Counted from the first letter of the stretch, positions 48,825 through 60,978 are shown. The stretch is DNA of 64,000 nucleotides from Coffea arabica (GCF_036785885.1 NC_092314.1:13723638-13787637), one strand, 5' to 3'. Program-made: numbers and translations. Notes: generated by a model not told the origin, from the sequence alone.

Positions 48825-49609
48825 CTAATGATCGAGGCAATCTATCGAAAGGATGTCTGACCTCTTTTCGGACCTTCTACCAGAGGTCGATGTGGAGGCT
48901 GCCTGCAAAGTGGCGAGGTAGCACTCTCTGGCAGCGCAGACATCGCTGCTTACCTCGACAACACCCGCGGGGGTGGGAAACTTAAAGTTCAGGTGATATG
49001 TAGAGTATACCGCTCGCAAAGCGTTAAGCGTGGGTCGACCCAGGAACAAGTTGTACGGAGAGTCGGCCTTAGCAAAACCACGAAATTGACAGGGATGGTT
49101 CGGCAACGGGGGTGACGCCCTACAGTCACCGTCAAAGTGACCATCCCTTCGGGATGCACGATGTGTCCCCCGAACCCTATCAGAGGGATCCTTACCGGGG
49201 TCATGTGTTCCCTGGTCAACTTAAGGCTTTCAAATGTGCGGAGGTACATGACGTCCACCGAACTCTCTGGGTCAATGTAGACCTTCTTAACAATGTAATT
49301 GTTAGTGAGCACTTCAATCACCAAGGCTTCATGACTGCTCGAGGCAGTTGGGACAGGATCGCTAGGTCCGTAAGAGATCACTTCGGACAGGCGGGAGCTT
49401 GACTCAGCCTGATCCGGGTTAGCCTGCCTGTAGGTTCTCTTCCGAGAGTTCTGACTATCCCCTCTCGTCGGACCCCCAGCGATGATGTTGATGACCCCGG
49501 CTATGTTCGGTCCATACCCTATATCATGACCTGAAGATCCGTCTCGGGGAGGCCTTTTTGTCTCCCTACGATCCTCAGGAGGTCTGCAGCTGCTTCTCGA
49601 CGTCCGCAT
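48825..49609 (-). pseudogene. Protease/pre-RT region of the Tat element
   Basis: Two overlapping frames (49609-48989 and 49106-48825) form one former protein broken by a frameshift near 49050. The protease active site, usually D-[GT]-G-S-S-A, reads IDPESSVDVMY, so two residues of the loop are changed. The second piece has the conserved YNLFLGRPTLNALRAV text. An aspartic protease that once processed the polyprotein; now surely inactive. Confidence 0.75.
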
Positions 49610-49689
49610 TTCACCTCGACGTTGGTAACCTCGTCCGTCACGTCGAGGCTCATTACGCTGATGACCTCCCCCTTGGCGGATGAATTGCT

Positions 49690-51036
49690 TTAAGTGTCCT
49701 TGACTGATGAGTCTCTCAATCTCCCTTTCGAGGTATTGCAGTTCTCAGTCTCATGCCCGATATCTCGGTGATACAGGCAGTAGAGGTTCGAGTTCCTCTT
49801 ATCTCTGCTACCGAGCATCTTGAGAGGTGCCTTCTCGAGATTGTTCTGTTCCATTACGGATAATACCCGGGATCGGGTGGTATTCAAAGGAGTCAACTTA
49901 GACTCGGGGATAGATGATTTCCTCTTAGATATCCTGTCAAACACGTTGCGGCGATTTCGGCTAGGATTTTGGAAGCCGCTTCCTGTGCCGACTTCAGTTC
50001 GGCCAGCATCTTTTCCCCTTCGTGGATCAATCCTTGAGCGAGTGGCTTGGACCTCTTTCTTCATGCGGTTGAGGTCTTCGGCCTGGATGCCTTTCTCGAC
50101 CTTCAACCACAGTTCGTGGAGCGTGCGGGAATACTTTTTGTGGATCCCCGTATTGAATACCCTGGCAACGAGTCCATGGGTAAAAGCAGCGATGGTAACC
50201 TGCTCATTAGGGTCAGGTATCTGCACGCTTTCCTCATGGAATCTCTGGACGTACGACCGAAGTGACTCTCCAGGGTTCTGTTGCATATTCAGCAGATAAG
50301 CCGAGATTCTGGTCGTAGGCCGAGAGGAGACAAATCGGTTGAAAAATCTCTCCACTAATTCCCCCAGGATCAAAATGCTCATAGGTTCTAAACCCCAAAA
50401 CCATTTTCGAGCTGTCTCCTGAAAGAACACTGGGAAAACCCGGCATATGACGGGGTCAGGGATACAATATAGGCGGAAGGCCGAGATGAAAGTATGGATG
50501 TGATCTTCAGGATCACCTCAGCCGTCGTAAGATTGTATCGAGGGGAGTTTGAAGTTGGGGGGAAGCCTTTCCTCGTTAATATCATCAGTAAAAGGTGGAG
50601 CTCTCATGTAATCCACCCCGGGTCTTCCCAAGGGCCGAGATTCCTCCTCAGGTCGTCGTCCTAAAAGGCCTCCGGAATATGCCTTGGTCAGGGATGCTAC
50701 CTTAGAGGTGGCCTTGGAGAATGCCCGTTTTGAAGCGCTCCGGTTTAGGCGCCTCCCATCAGACTCCTCTTCAGATGATCGTTCAGGAGATTCATCTGAC
50801 TTCCTTTTAGAGGATTCTGCCTTTTGCTTGTCTTGTCTCTTAAGGTACCTCCCCAACTCTTCAAAGATGTTAGGGTTCTCAGTCACAAACTCGGCCATAC
50901 GGGTTATGGCTTCTTCGTTTGCGGGCTGAATCCTTGGGGACTCTCGCCCTTCAAAAATATTTTCCTGCTGAGCTGCATTACTCTGCTCAGCCCCAATAGT
51001 GAGAGCTTTCCTGCTTCTAGAACGTGTAGGTTTCAT
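49690..51036 (-). pseudogene. Gag of the Tat element
   Basis: Starts MKPTRSRSRKALTIG close behind the 5' LTR. A TGA at 50518-50520 interrupts the frame, which then continues in phase (GDPEDHIHTFISAFR and ETARKWFWGLEP are typical retrotransposon gag text). Near the C-terminus a C-x2-H-x4-H-x4-C box (CLYHRDIGHETENC) is the zinc knuckle form seen in Tat-like gags. After it the frame shifts (about 49735) before EIERLISQGHLKQFI. Structural nucleocapsid protein, broken. Confidence 0.82.
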
Positions 51037-51054
51037 ATTCTAATGTCTTACATT

Positions 51055-51073
51055 TTCCACAGACGGCGCCAAT
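51055..51073 (-). other. Primer-binding site of the Tat element
   Basis: Directly inside the 5' LTR the minus strand reads ATTGGCGCCGTCTGTGGAA. TGGCGCC is typical of plant Ty3/gypsy primer sites matching a tRNA 3' end. The exact tRNA is not assigned. Confidence 0.7.
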
Positions 51074-51665
51074 TGAAGAGGTGATTTCTTACCGGCCGGA
51101 GTGAACCAAGAGTGGGCAGCGTCCCGGCTATAAAGGTCACACCGGCAAGGTCACCTGCTTAGGTTACAAGAGGGGCTGAATCCCCCGGTGTGACTCCGAA
51201 TTTTAAGTTAGTTCGGTATTGGAGAAGTAATATAGTAGCAGATAAAATCAATATGACTTGCTTTACCAAAAATTGGTCATCCCTCTTCTCAGTAGAAGTG
51301 CTGAGTATTTATAGAGGATGGATAGGAAAGAGGGATTGCTGGCACGGGTCTCTAAAGATTTGACATGGGCAGCGCATCAAGTTGATTTGATGGGCTCCTG
51401 CGAAAAGGCGCGCCGGAACAGGTGTCAGAGTCAGGCGACGCATGTGTCAGAACAGCTTTCCGTCAGGGGTCAGATGTGTCAGAAATCACATCCCACCTTT
51501 CCACAGTTGTCAGTCACTTAGGCATCATCTCGGCTCATTATGAAGAGCCTAGCCGAGGTGATAAACGGATCAAGATCATCTCGCTAAATGGAGGGCCAAG
51601 GTGACACTTTCCGTAGTCTTACAGGGTGAGGCCCCTGACTATCCGGGTAGAAACGACCATCCTCA
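51074..51665 (-). repeat. 5' LTR of the Tat element
   Basis: 592 bases, TG..CA on the plus strand (TGAAGAGGTG to CATCCTCA). A TATAAATA box lies at 51306-51313 on the minus strand. Differs from the other LTR at about 29 places by eye. Confidence 0.95.
51306..51313 (-). promoter_or_regulatory. TATA box in 5' LTR
   Basis: TATAAATA on the minus strand in the LTR, conserved in both copies; the likely promoter of the element. Confidence 0.65.
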
Positions 51666-51670
51666 ATCTG

Positions 51671-52030
51671 CTTTGTCAATATTACCTTTCACAGATCGAT
51701 GGCTGGATGGAAATGCAGTAGCTGAAGTTTGGAGGTAATATGAGAGGCAACCAAAGTCAACTCGTTGAACAAGTAGAACGTTTGCACCACTGCTTGAGAT
51801 TTGTAAATGGTGCAGATATATGTGAAAGAGAAGTATGAAAATTGATAAGTTACAATTTTATCATTTATTTTATTATTAATTTCTCCTATTACCTGACTTG
51901 ATGTGAATTAATTGCGGGATTCTACTCACTTTTAGTATTTTACATTTATTTCAGGGAATAGAACGAAAATATAATAACAGATGTCAATTTGGCAGGAAAA
52001 GAGTCCAGATGATAAAGCTTGTCCTGGGGG
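51671..52030. other. Original NLR upstream DNA displaced by the Tat insertion; no gene
   Basis: This was next to 42149 before insertion. A short plus-strand frame (MRGNQSQLVEQVERLHHC..) has no recognisable family. No NLR coiled-coil coding sequence was found on the minus strand. Confidence 0.4.
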
Positions 52031-53509
52031 CATTTTTGGAACAACAAAATGCGAGCCCTTTTTGGGTAAATGGGCCGAAGTCTCCCTTGGGGGATTGGAG
52101 CTGCCGCACATCTGAGGGAAGCAGGGGATAAAAACCAAAAAGATTGCAGAGGCCAGGGAGCTATCCGGCTTCCTCAGCTTTTCATCCTTTAGCTAGCCTC
52201 ACTTTTGACTTCTCTTAGTCTAGAGTAGTCATTCTCACGTATGTGAGGAGAAAGGAGGCATCAGCCTTTGACCTCCCCTTTTGTAGATTTTAGTTGTTCT
52301 TTTTCTTCTTCCTTCGTATGAGCAGACAAGCGAGGACATTAAATCATCCTCTGCAACTTAGTTGTGCTTTATTCCTTTGACCGAATTGAACTTGGGCATT
52401 TTCTCAATTGATGGCCGCGGCTCTCTTTTCAATTTTGCATGGGTTCCTCGCATTAAACATGAACTAATCTCTTCACTCTAGTCAAGAAGCTACGAAGGCT
52501 CTGGTTCGCCTAAAAATTGTAAGATCGATTTAATTTTTTTTCTCTTATTTATTGGTATTCGCATATTCCTTAATTACTATGCTTATGGTTATTTAATTAA
52601 TTGATTGTCTTGGATCCGGTAATTAATTGATTTGGTAATCTATTGTCAATTAGGGCATTAAATCCGTAATTGTTTAATTGTCCTGAAACAGTGACAACTG
52701 GCACGATTAGATTCGTGTCAGGGGGATACACGGGCTAATCTGAAATAACCCTGGTAGTATATTATTTGGTTAGAATAAGATTCCTCTAATACGTAAGACA
52801 ATTGGGGAATTAAATCTTACGGGCGTACCTAAGAATATTCCCTAATTAGAGTAGTGATTAACGGGCGTACCTTAATCACCGACACAGCAAGGAGGGGTTG
52901 ACTGCCATCGCTTGTTTGGTAGTTATAACCTATTTATTGATGAATAATTGGAATTGTCCTTGCTTCGATGATCAATTAGGTGAACCATTGTTGAAGTTAT
53001 TTCTTGGCTAGACTTTTAATTAATATTACCTTAATTTTAGTGAATTGCCATTTGACTTTTAGTTGCCTACTTTATTTTATTTTTAATTGTTTCCTTGTTT
53101 TAATTGATTTAGACCTTTAATTATTGTTATTCTAAGTTCAGTGAATCGTGGTTTAATTTCTAGTTAGTTATTTAATTTTATTTTCTTATTTGAATTTATT
53201 TGATTGTCGTCGTTCCTACAAAATCACCCCACTGTGTTATTTTGGATTTCTTAAGAAACAAATATACCCAATCCCTGTGGATACGACCCTACTTGCCTTG
53301 TCTACAAATTCATAATTATTTGAGAAAAGAAATAACCATTCCATTCGGGTATATCAGACCAAGTAAACTCTTCGGGAAAAGGGTGAATCAAGTAACCTAT
53401 TGCACACCTAGAGTCCCTGCTCCAGTACTTGGAATTGGGTTTTGGTCATTTTAACTGGCAATTAGGTTTAATTTTATTATTGTACAGGCTTCGACACCCT
53501 GTCAATTTT
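52031..53509. mobile_element. Probable solo LTR of a second gypsy-type element
   Basis: The right part has the text AATCCCTGTGGATACGACCC, found near the 3' end of many plant gypsy LTRs, and ends with CGACACCCTGTCA at 53504. A TATAAA-like box (GGGATAAAAACC, about 52124) lies near the left. One possible 5' end is the TG at 52037, preceded by ATTTT, which also follows the right end (53505-53509); this AT-rich match could be chance. No internal coding part or primer site follows, so it is a solo LTR or fragment. Confidence 0.45.
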
Positions 53510-53836
53510 TATGAAAATGATCAAAGCCTTGGCATCACGTGAAAAAGTCAAACAAGTGTTTTGAATTAAAGCTTGAAAAACAAAAAACAAATTTGCTCTG
53601 GTATCTAGGGTCAAAATTAATTGTGCGAATCTAAAACATAAAAAAAAAGGAAAAAATGGCAAATTTACTCTCAAATTAGCTTCATTTTAAATAAAAATTA
53701 GCATCATTTACTTCCTTCTCATACTTCCACAATTAAAGTGACTAAAATTTTCGAATAATTTTGTTTAAAATTTCGTATGATTATATTTACTTGTGCACAT
53801 TTATGGGTTCTTTTGGCATTTTGATCGTAAAAACAA
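53510..53836. other. AT-rich spacer, nothing recognised
   Basis: Short spacer between the solo LTR and the MULE-like element, AT-rich, no coding frame. Confidence 0.5.
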
Positions 53837-55421
53837 ATGTAAATAGGGTCAATTATATTTACCTCTCTTAAGGTTTGGCCAAACTACCAAATGATCCTTG
53901 AAGTTTGGTCAAATAACAAATGCCCCCCTATTAGTAACTTCCATTGAGTATCGTAGACGGAATTGGTGAAAAGACAAGATAACCATAAGCATTATTAGCT
54001 GGACTAGTGCCTGTATTGTATTTTACAGTAGGAACGAATTTTCAAACACCCAGATATAATTTTATACTCTAAGAAAATCATAATTCCTTACTTTTATTTT
54101 AATCTTCTTCATCTCTAACTTTCTAAAAGCTTGAATATGGCAACTGCAGTCGAAGGCTGCCAGCTACTTACATTCAATGGTGGATCTTTGTCAAATTTGC
54201 AGCTGGGACTTAAAATTTTGTGTGAGTTATGATTTGATCATCAATTTTGGCCCAAAGTGACCACAAAACCACCAAAGAAGTCTAAATAGCTTTATCTTGC
54301 ATTCTAATCACTACTCAAACCTAATTAAATAAAATTTTTATGAAAAATTTATTCATGATAAATAGAATAAAAACCAAACAGCTGCATCTCACACTCTCAT
54401 CACCGCTCAAACAACATTCTGCAAATTTTGTATGAAAATTATGTTCATGACAAATAGAACACAAACGGCCAACAAGTCAACAAGAAAACATCAAGATCAC
54501 TCTATTCAAGAGACGAAACCCATTTCATTTTAAATTTATAGATCTCTAATAACAAAAAGAATCCATTTCACTTTATATTCGTAAATTCCTCATATTTACC
54601 ATGTAGAAAATTGGCATGAGGCATATAGCAACTATTGATTTGTACCAATAGGAGTAGAAAAGTAACAAATCGTCCATGCAATTATGTGCCTTTTGTGCTT
54701 GAAAGCTAGCACATGATATTATTCCAATTAAACCTAGTACATACTTATTGGTTTTGAAGAAGTTTTTTGAACGAAGGTTGCTGGCAAATTATATGTTATC
54801 CCAATTGACAATTCTAGTTTCAACTCTAACCATTAAATTAAAAGGCTATTTAAATCTAAACCCGCTACAAGGTGAAGCTCTCAACTCGAAAGGACTTTCA
54901 TTTTTTTCTTGATTTTGGTATACTCTCTTTTTCTTTTTTTTTCATAATTTTCATTTAATTTCTCCTCTTTTCATTTAATAATAATATTTTATTATTGTTA
55001 TGTTTTTTAATAATTTTCATTTAATTTCTCTTTGTTCTTTTTTTTCCTATGAGTTAACAACTAGTGAAATTGACTTTTCATAAAAATTTGCAACTCTTTT
55101 CTTTTTCTTTTGTGGTTTTTGGGCAGTCAATTTCTTTTAGTATATTTCAGGAAACAAAGAGAAGAAAAAATGTTATTATTACTTCAGGAAAAAGTCAAAG
55201 AAATTAGTGATGACACATGGATCTATAAGGGCATTTTTGTCCTCTCATAATAGTTTTGTTGCTGACATCATACCTTAACTAACGTTTTAGGACAGCAAGG
55301 GGGTATTTGATAATCGTTTGCTTAGTCAAGGGATTAGACTATTATTTGATTAAATCTCAAGGTTTGACTAGTAGTTTGGCTAAATCTTAGGGGAGGTAAA
55401 TGTAATTAACCCATATAAATA
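53837..55421. mobile_element. MULE-like non-autonomous TIR element with 9-base target duplication
   Basis: Body 53846-55412 (1567 bases). The left end GGGTCAATTATATTTACC.. and the inverted right end GGGTTAATTACATTTACC.. match over about 46 bases with about seven differences, all transitions. The flanks ATGTAAATA (53837-53845) and ATATAAATA (55413-55421) form a 9-base duplication with one mismatch, the size used by Mutator-like elements. No transposase frame inside. Confidence 0.7.
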
Positions 55422-56255
55422 AGGAGTGAATGAGGCTACAATAATTGAGTTCTCAAACAAGTACCATCCTTCACTCCTTCTTGGAATAGGGTGGTCTTAC
55501 GGGAGAGAACGGTCATTCTATTTATTTATCAAAAGTCTACTCTTTTTCAGATCATCCAAATTTGTCCACATTGATGGATTTTATGTTGATATAAATCTTC
55601 TTATATATGGAATCTTTTTTTTTTTTGACATGAAAAGATCAACAATGTGTTCAAAATTCTTTTTCCAATCAATTGGTGACAAATTAAAGTGATATTTGCT
55701 TTCAAAATATATCATTATCAAGTCTAACAAAAATTATCAAGTGAATCTGATCTTTGGTTGCTATGACTGATTTTAGTGTGTTTGGGTGTGTGCCTTGCTG
55801 CCCTTATTGGGGATGGGATGGGAAGATGACAGTGAGAGGTGAGAATCCATGTATTTTTTTAATAGCGAGTAAAATTTGAGAAAAAAGATAACTTATCTAC
55901 TTTAGAGTTAATGGCATTAAACCCTCTTTTATTTTGGATGATTTGTACTTTAACCCCCTTCCATTATCTTCGAACCACTTTGTGCCTTCTGTTGCCCGTT
56001 TAGGGTTGCGGTAGCTTATTAAAAGCTACTTTCTTAATAGAATTTTTAATAAAAGTACGTATTAACTGTGTAACTGCATTTAAATATATTGTTTGAAGAC
56101 ATAATTTAATAAGTACTTATTATATTAGATAATGTGTAATTTAAAATTTTTTAAAAGTGTTTATTTCTGTATTTGGTTCATAATATAAGATAAAATAATT
56201 ATATTTGAGATTTTATTTTTTAAATCACAAAATTTACTCTAAAAACACCAAATTT
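55422..56255. other. AT-rich spacer, no gene
   Basis: A frame at 55426-55692 is AT-driven and without family resemblance. Nothing else recognised. Confidence 0.45.
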
Positions 56256-56497
56256 GAGCTTCATTAGGTTCCTCTCTCTTACACTTTCATGTTTACTTTA
56301 TAATTTGTTAGTGTCACTTCATCCTTCCAAGGAGGTAAAGTCATTGCCAATGTTCTATCTCTTCCAGAGCATTATACTTTAGCTAAAAAGATATTCTATT
56401 TAACACTGAAAACTCAAAGCCTAGAGACTTCTACAAAATCTTCCCAGTAACACATATATGGCATATGAGTTTGTGGATCGAATTTTAACCACACTAG
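56256..56497. repeat. Duplicated noncoding block, copy B
   Basis: Same orientation as 36841-37080 and colinear with it from GAGCTTCATTAGGTTCC to TTTTAACCACAC. The similarity stops sharply at both ends. No conserved frame. Confidence 0.75.
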
Positions 56498-57047
56498 GAG
56501 AAGAACACCGCGCATCGTAATTTTCATTCTTGCCCACAAATGCCCAGTTATTCAAATTCAAATATTAAATTCTCAGTTATATGAATAGTTCTACGTTTCC
56601 TTCTATAAGTTTTCATAACTTTCCCAAACTGGGGATTGATAAGACATGAGAAATTACCTGAGCAAAGAAAAAGAAGAAAATAGAATTTTTAATGCTGATT
56701 GAAAAAAAGCATCTTTGACGCCATTTAATTTCTGTACCATCAACTCTTAACATCACAGAAAATAAACAAAAATCTGATAGACTAAAAAAAGAGAGAAAAG
56801 ACCACAAAAAAATTAATTGAGATTAATTAATTAACAAAATTTAATTGAGATTAAGCATTAAAGACTCAGATTGTATACAATTTATGCACAAAATGTAGTA
56901 TTAAAGTGTACAAGTGAAATAGCATAGTAGTTCCATTTTTTAATTATTTCCAATCTAGCCAAATAAAACTAACTTTCACCAAATATGATAACGAAAACCA
57001 ATCCCCTCGGAATGAAATCAACAAAAATTTAATGAAAGAACCATACT
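56498..57047. other. AT-rich spacer, no gene
   Basis: Low-complexity AT-rich DNA between duplicated block B and the copia fragment. Confidence 0.5.
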
Positions 57048-57660
57048 CTAGCAAAAGGTAGGATCAAGATTTACTTGATACAATCCATCACATAAATTGC
57101 CATTCCCAATGAAACTACTAGTCTTAGAAAAGATAAAGGAATTATTCTCAAAATGAAACACAAAGCCTTCCAAATCAAGACGAGATGAGGAGAGCAAGTT
57201 TCTAGAAAAAGAGGATACATAAAAAGTATTGGGAAGATCTAGTAAATTTCCAGAATTAAGAATAAGGCGATAGGTTCCAACGGTTTCAACTTTTACTCCC
57301 ATTTTGTTTTCCATCAGAATTGTCCTTTCGGTTATCATTCGTTTGCGGTTTGTAAGGAATCCCTGCATATTATTTGAGACGTGAATAGTTGCACCAGAGT
57401 CAAGCCACCACGTATTAGAAGGAACATCGATTAAATTGGTTTCAAAATACATAAATGAAAGGAGATTACCTTTCTTTTGAAACCAAGCCTTACGTTTAGG
57501 GCAATCGTTCTGCTTATGTCCCTTCCTTTTACAAAAATAACATCTAAAGTCAAACCTATCATGGTTAGATGCTCCTTCTTGATCGCTGTTATTTGGTGTC
57601 TGTCGACTCTTCTTTTTATTCTTTCTTGGTCTTTTTCCAAAATGACCTTGTGATACCAAA
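57048..57660 (-). pseudogene. Ty1/copia gag-protease fragment
   Basis: The minus-strand frame holds a zinc knuckle (CYFCKRKGHKQNDC), then the aspartic protease active site in NTWWLDSGATIHVSNNMQGF and the linker that leads to integrase (RLILNSGNLLDLPNTFYV, SRNLLSSSRLD). It stops at 57048 before any integrase or RT. The upstream part of the frame (57794-57661) is not gag-like. No LTRs were found nearby, so this is an isolated fragment of a copia polyprotein. Confidence 0.85.
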
Positions 57661-57794
57661 TGGAGCATTTGCAATCCTAAGAAAGTCTGTACAATGGTAC
57701 AATTTCCTTCTTCATATTCTCCCACCAATCCTTGTGATACCAAAGGCCCTAAGAAAGCGAGTAACATGTAAACACATAAGCATGCAAAACACAC

Positions 57795-59372
57795 AAAGCA
57801 AATAAAACAAATAAAGACCTAACTATTACATTTAGAGCCCTAACTATAATCTAAAAGGGGAAGGAATAAAATAAAATGAAATAATAACCTAACTATTACA
57901 ATTTGGCACTTAAATGCCTCTCAATTAACTAAAATTAAATTAAAATAAATATACAAAATTAAAACAAATGAAATGAATAAATAAATAGATGAAATAAAAA
58001 ACATTCAAAAAAAGCATGCAATTACACACATAAAGTCATATAGGAGCACATAGAATCAAGTAAAATCAAAATAAAGAAGAAGAGTATACCTCTCTTGAAT
58101 TGGTGACCTAATGAAATGAATTTTTTCTTATTTACCCTCCAAAACAAAGAAAAGGTCAAGACATCACTTTAATTAACAAATAATCACATGAAATGGAAAT
58201 AAACACGAAATTGAATCACTCAAAGCATTCAAATAAAATAAACAACCCATATTCAACAAATTAAAACAAACAAGGACCCAATTGAAAGAATTAAGGAAGT
58301 TTGAGGGGTCAAATCATTATTATTACAAGTATTAAAGGTCTAAACTAAAATAAAATAAAATTAGGGTTTAGGATGAGGCCTACCAAAATCAAATGCTAAA
58401 CTTCACAAAATCAATGAAAACCCATTTACTATAATTAAACAACAAAATTACCCAAAATTCCTAATTATTTTACTAAAATCCAAATCAAAACTATAAATCT
58501 ATCAAACAATTATTAAACCTTCAACATTTCATCCCAAAAACTCATGAATAATCTGTCCAAAATCACACTAAAGCATTCCAAAGAAAAATAACATGTTGAA
58601 GGGACAAAATTGATTAGTTTTTCCAATTTTCTGGTCCATAGTAGCATTACTTAAGAAATTAGGGGTTAAAATAAAATTTTTGAAAATATTTCATGCGTTC
58701 AACCGAAAGCTTTCTTTCTGCAACTTTCTTTTCTTTTTGTTTATCAACTATCCGAAGCAAACAGTAGGCTAACAAGATCATGCAATTCATGGGCTTTACT
58801 GCCATCATTCAATTATCAAAGATTCACCAACACAACAAGATTCATGGGCAAGGAAATCATCTGAAATCCAGCCTAGCAAAGGGAGGGGAAATGGTTCAAG
58901 AACCCAGCAACAAAAGCTCAACATTTCACGCATGATGGGCCCCAGTTTTTGTAAAAAACACGGTAAATCGACATAGAAAGGGACCATGATTACCTGGGAA
59001 CGAATCTTGAACGATGATGAAGCAACAAGAAAGAACAGACGATGATTCCTGCGGGATTTTCGCACAAATTGCAGGGGTATCAGTCAACCAGAGCTCCGGT
59101 TTTGGAGGGCAAATTCGAAGGCTTTTTTGATGTTTTCTGCCAAGGATTTCTGAACAAAATCTCCTCCCCTGACTTCTTAATTGGTGCAGAACTTGAAGTT
59201 TTCTTAAAAGAATCAAAGATCGAAGAGATATTCGAGCTCAAATATGGCTGAAAATCAGCCCTTGTTGCGAAAAATTCTGCAGCTTTTCCTTCTTTTCTTC
59301 TCTCTTTCTGATCTCTCTTCCTTTTCTCTCTTTCTTTCTTCTCCTCCCCGCAGCCCTCTCTCCCTAGTTAGA
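57795..59372. other. AT-rich region; no gene recognised
   Basis: 57840-58700 is AT-rich. 58700-59360 is more GC-balanced, with a CT-rich end (59280-59355) that looks like a gene leader on the minus strand, but no frame could be assigned. Confidence 0.4.
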
Positions 59373-60069
59373 TAAGGTTCGTTTCGTGCTATGGTGTCGA
59401 CATGACCTGAAAACATGATACGAACCTAACACGAAATTAATGGGTTTGGGTTGAGATTTCGGGAATTCGGGTCAGAATCGGGTTGAACCCGAAAAAAAAA
59501 CATGTCGATTTCGGGTCAACCCGTGGTGACCTGATATGACCCGTTTACGAGTTAAAAATAATTTAATAAACATAAAAATAATTTTATCTAACTAAACTAA
59601 GTTATTCTTTTTTTCAAAGGCATTAATTACTTAATCCTAAATGAATTTATTTAATTTGTCTAAAGTTGAAATTATTATATTTGGACAAATAATATATTAT
59701 ATTATTTTTTACTTTTATACTGTTTTAATTTATTTTATATTTTATTTGGGATAAAACACTTTTACGGTGTTTAATTTATTTTAGATTTGGTTTGGAATTA
59801 TTTATTTAAATTTTTATTACTTGATTATGTAATTAGTTTTGTGAGAAATTAATTTTATTAGAAATTACAATGATAAATTAATAAATTAAAATTAAGTTTC
59901 GGATCATTTCGGGTCGACCCGCCAACCCGTCAACCTGAAATTTTCGAGTTCGGGTCAGTATACCTGACCCGTCACGGGTTAGCGGGTCGGGTTCGGGTCA
60001 ACAGATTTTCTGACAAGCCGAGTCAGACCCGACCCGCCAACCTGATTTGTACCTGAATTGCCACCCCTA
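59373..60069. mobile_element. hAT-like relic rich in CGGGT/GACCCG words
   Basis: The right end reads GAATTGCCACCCCTA, the inverted form of the TAGGGGTGGCAA ends seen on many small hAT-like elements. Subterminal GGGTCGGGTTCGGGTC words occur near both ends. The left end (GGTTCGTTTCGTG..) lacks the outer TIR and is probably truncated. The middle is AT-rich. No target duplication found. Confidence 0.55.
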
Positions 60070-60978
60070 TCATTTAGATGATGTGGTGTCAAAGAAATAA
60101 AGAAACACTTGTCCATTATCTCTCCTAACACATTTGTCAATCATATGCATTTCCTTCACTTGGACCTATTGCATGTGTGCCACATATTTTTTATTTTGTA
60201 TTTTTCTTTTCAAAATCAATTTTTGATAATTTCTAATAACCTTACAAAATGTCAAAGATAAAAATGGATTTTTATTGGAAATTTTCTTCTTCTTCTTTTT
60301 TTTAGAAATTTGATAATAATAATAATAATAAAAGTTTTTTTGTAAAAAGAATGATGAACCTAATTTGTTACTACCAATTTAATCAACTAAAATAAAGTAA
60401 AATAAAATAAAATAAAACAAAAAATAAACTAAATCAAATCGAAATTTTTTTTTGGTGTCTACATATATTTTTATAAATATAAATATAAATGTAAATATAA
60501 ACACATTTAATATTATTAAACATATATATTATATTTTACTAAAAAAGTAATTATATATAAATTAGCATAATTTATTTTTTAAAAATCAATAAATACAATT
60601 AAAATTTTTCTCAATAAGGTATTATTTATTCAAAATATAATTAAATCATCTTCAAAATCAAATTTGATCTTGAGTTCGAAGTCGAATTTGGCTCGAATAA
60701 TTTAATGAGTCAAGCTCGAATATATATACAAATATATGAATCAAATTTAACCAATATTTATAATTTGTTAATATTCGAATCGCACTCGAATCCTGTCCAT
60801 ATAATATACAAATAGAGACTGAACACCAATTATTCAACTCCATTCGGCTTGTTAAAAGTTCTACCAATGAGCAAACACTATTAGAAGTTCACCAGCCTTC
60901 AAACAAGCTCACTAGTCCAGGTCTTAACTCTTAACGAGTCTCAAGTCTCAACTACTGTTCTCACAGTCCGAGGTTTTG
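60070..60978. other. AT-rich region with TCGAA/GCTCGA words
   Basis: 60070-60640 is AT-rich with an (AAT)n run near 60314. 60650-60960 carries GAGTTCGAAGTCGAATTTGG and similar words, like the interior of the element at 18377-18740. It may be the left part of a larger element interrupted by the hAT insertion that follows and ending at 62665. Confidence 0.4.

Larger units (their letters stand above)
42150..51670 (-). mobile_element. Complete but decayed Tat-lineage Ty3/gypsy LTR retrotransposon (9511 bp) with target duplication
   Basis: LTRs 51074-51665 (5') and 42155-42746 (3'), both 592 bases and starting TG, ending CA. The flanks ATCTG at 42150-42154 and 51666-51670 are a perfect 5-base target duplication. 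Order on the minus strand: 5' LTR, primer-binding site, gag, protease, RT, RNase H, second (archaeal-type) RNase H, integrase, then a long 3' region with an ORF on the opposite strand, polypurine tract, 3' LTR. The second RNase H and the antisense ORF mark the Tat group (Grande, Retand and relatives). Every main ORF carries stops or frameshifts, so it cannot make its own proteins. By eye the LTRs differ at about 29 of 592 positions (about 5%), nearly all transitions, so it is not a very recent insertion. Confidence 0.93.

Noticed and set aside
51727..51840. Coiled-coil exon of the NLR beyond the Tat insertion
   Set aside because: The short open frame here is on the plus strand, opposite to the NLR, and has no coiled-coil NLR signature.
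55426..55692. Open frame of 88 codons
   Set aside because: Composition follows AT/T-runs (a run of Phe codons); no motif and no homologue recognised.
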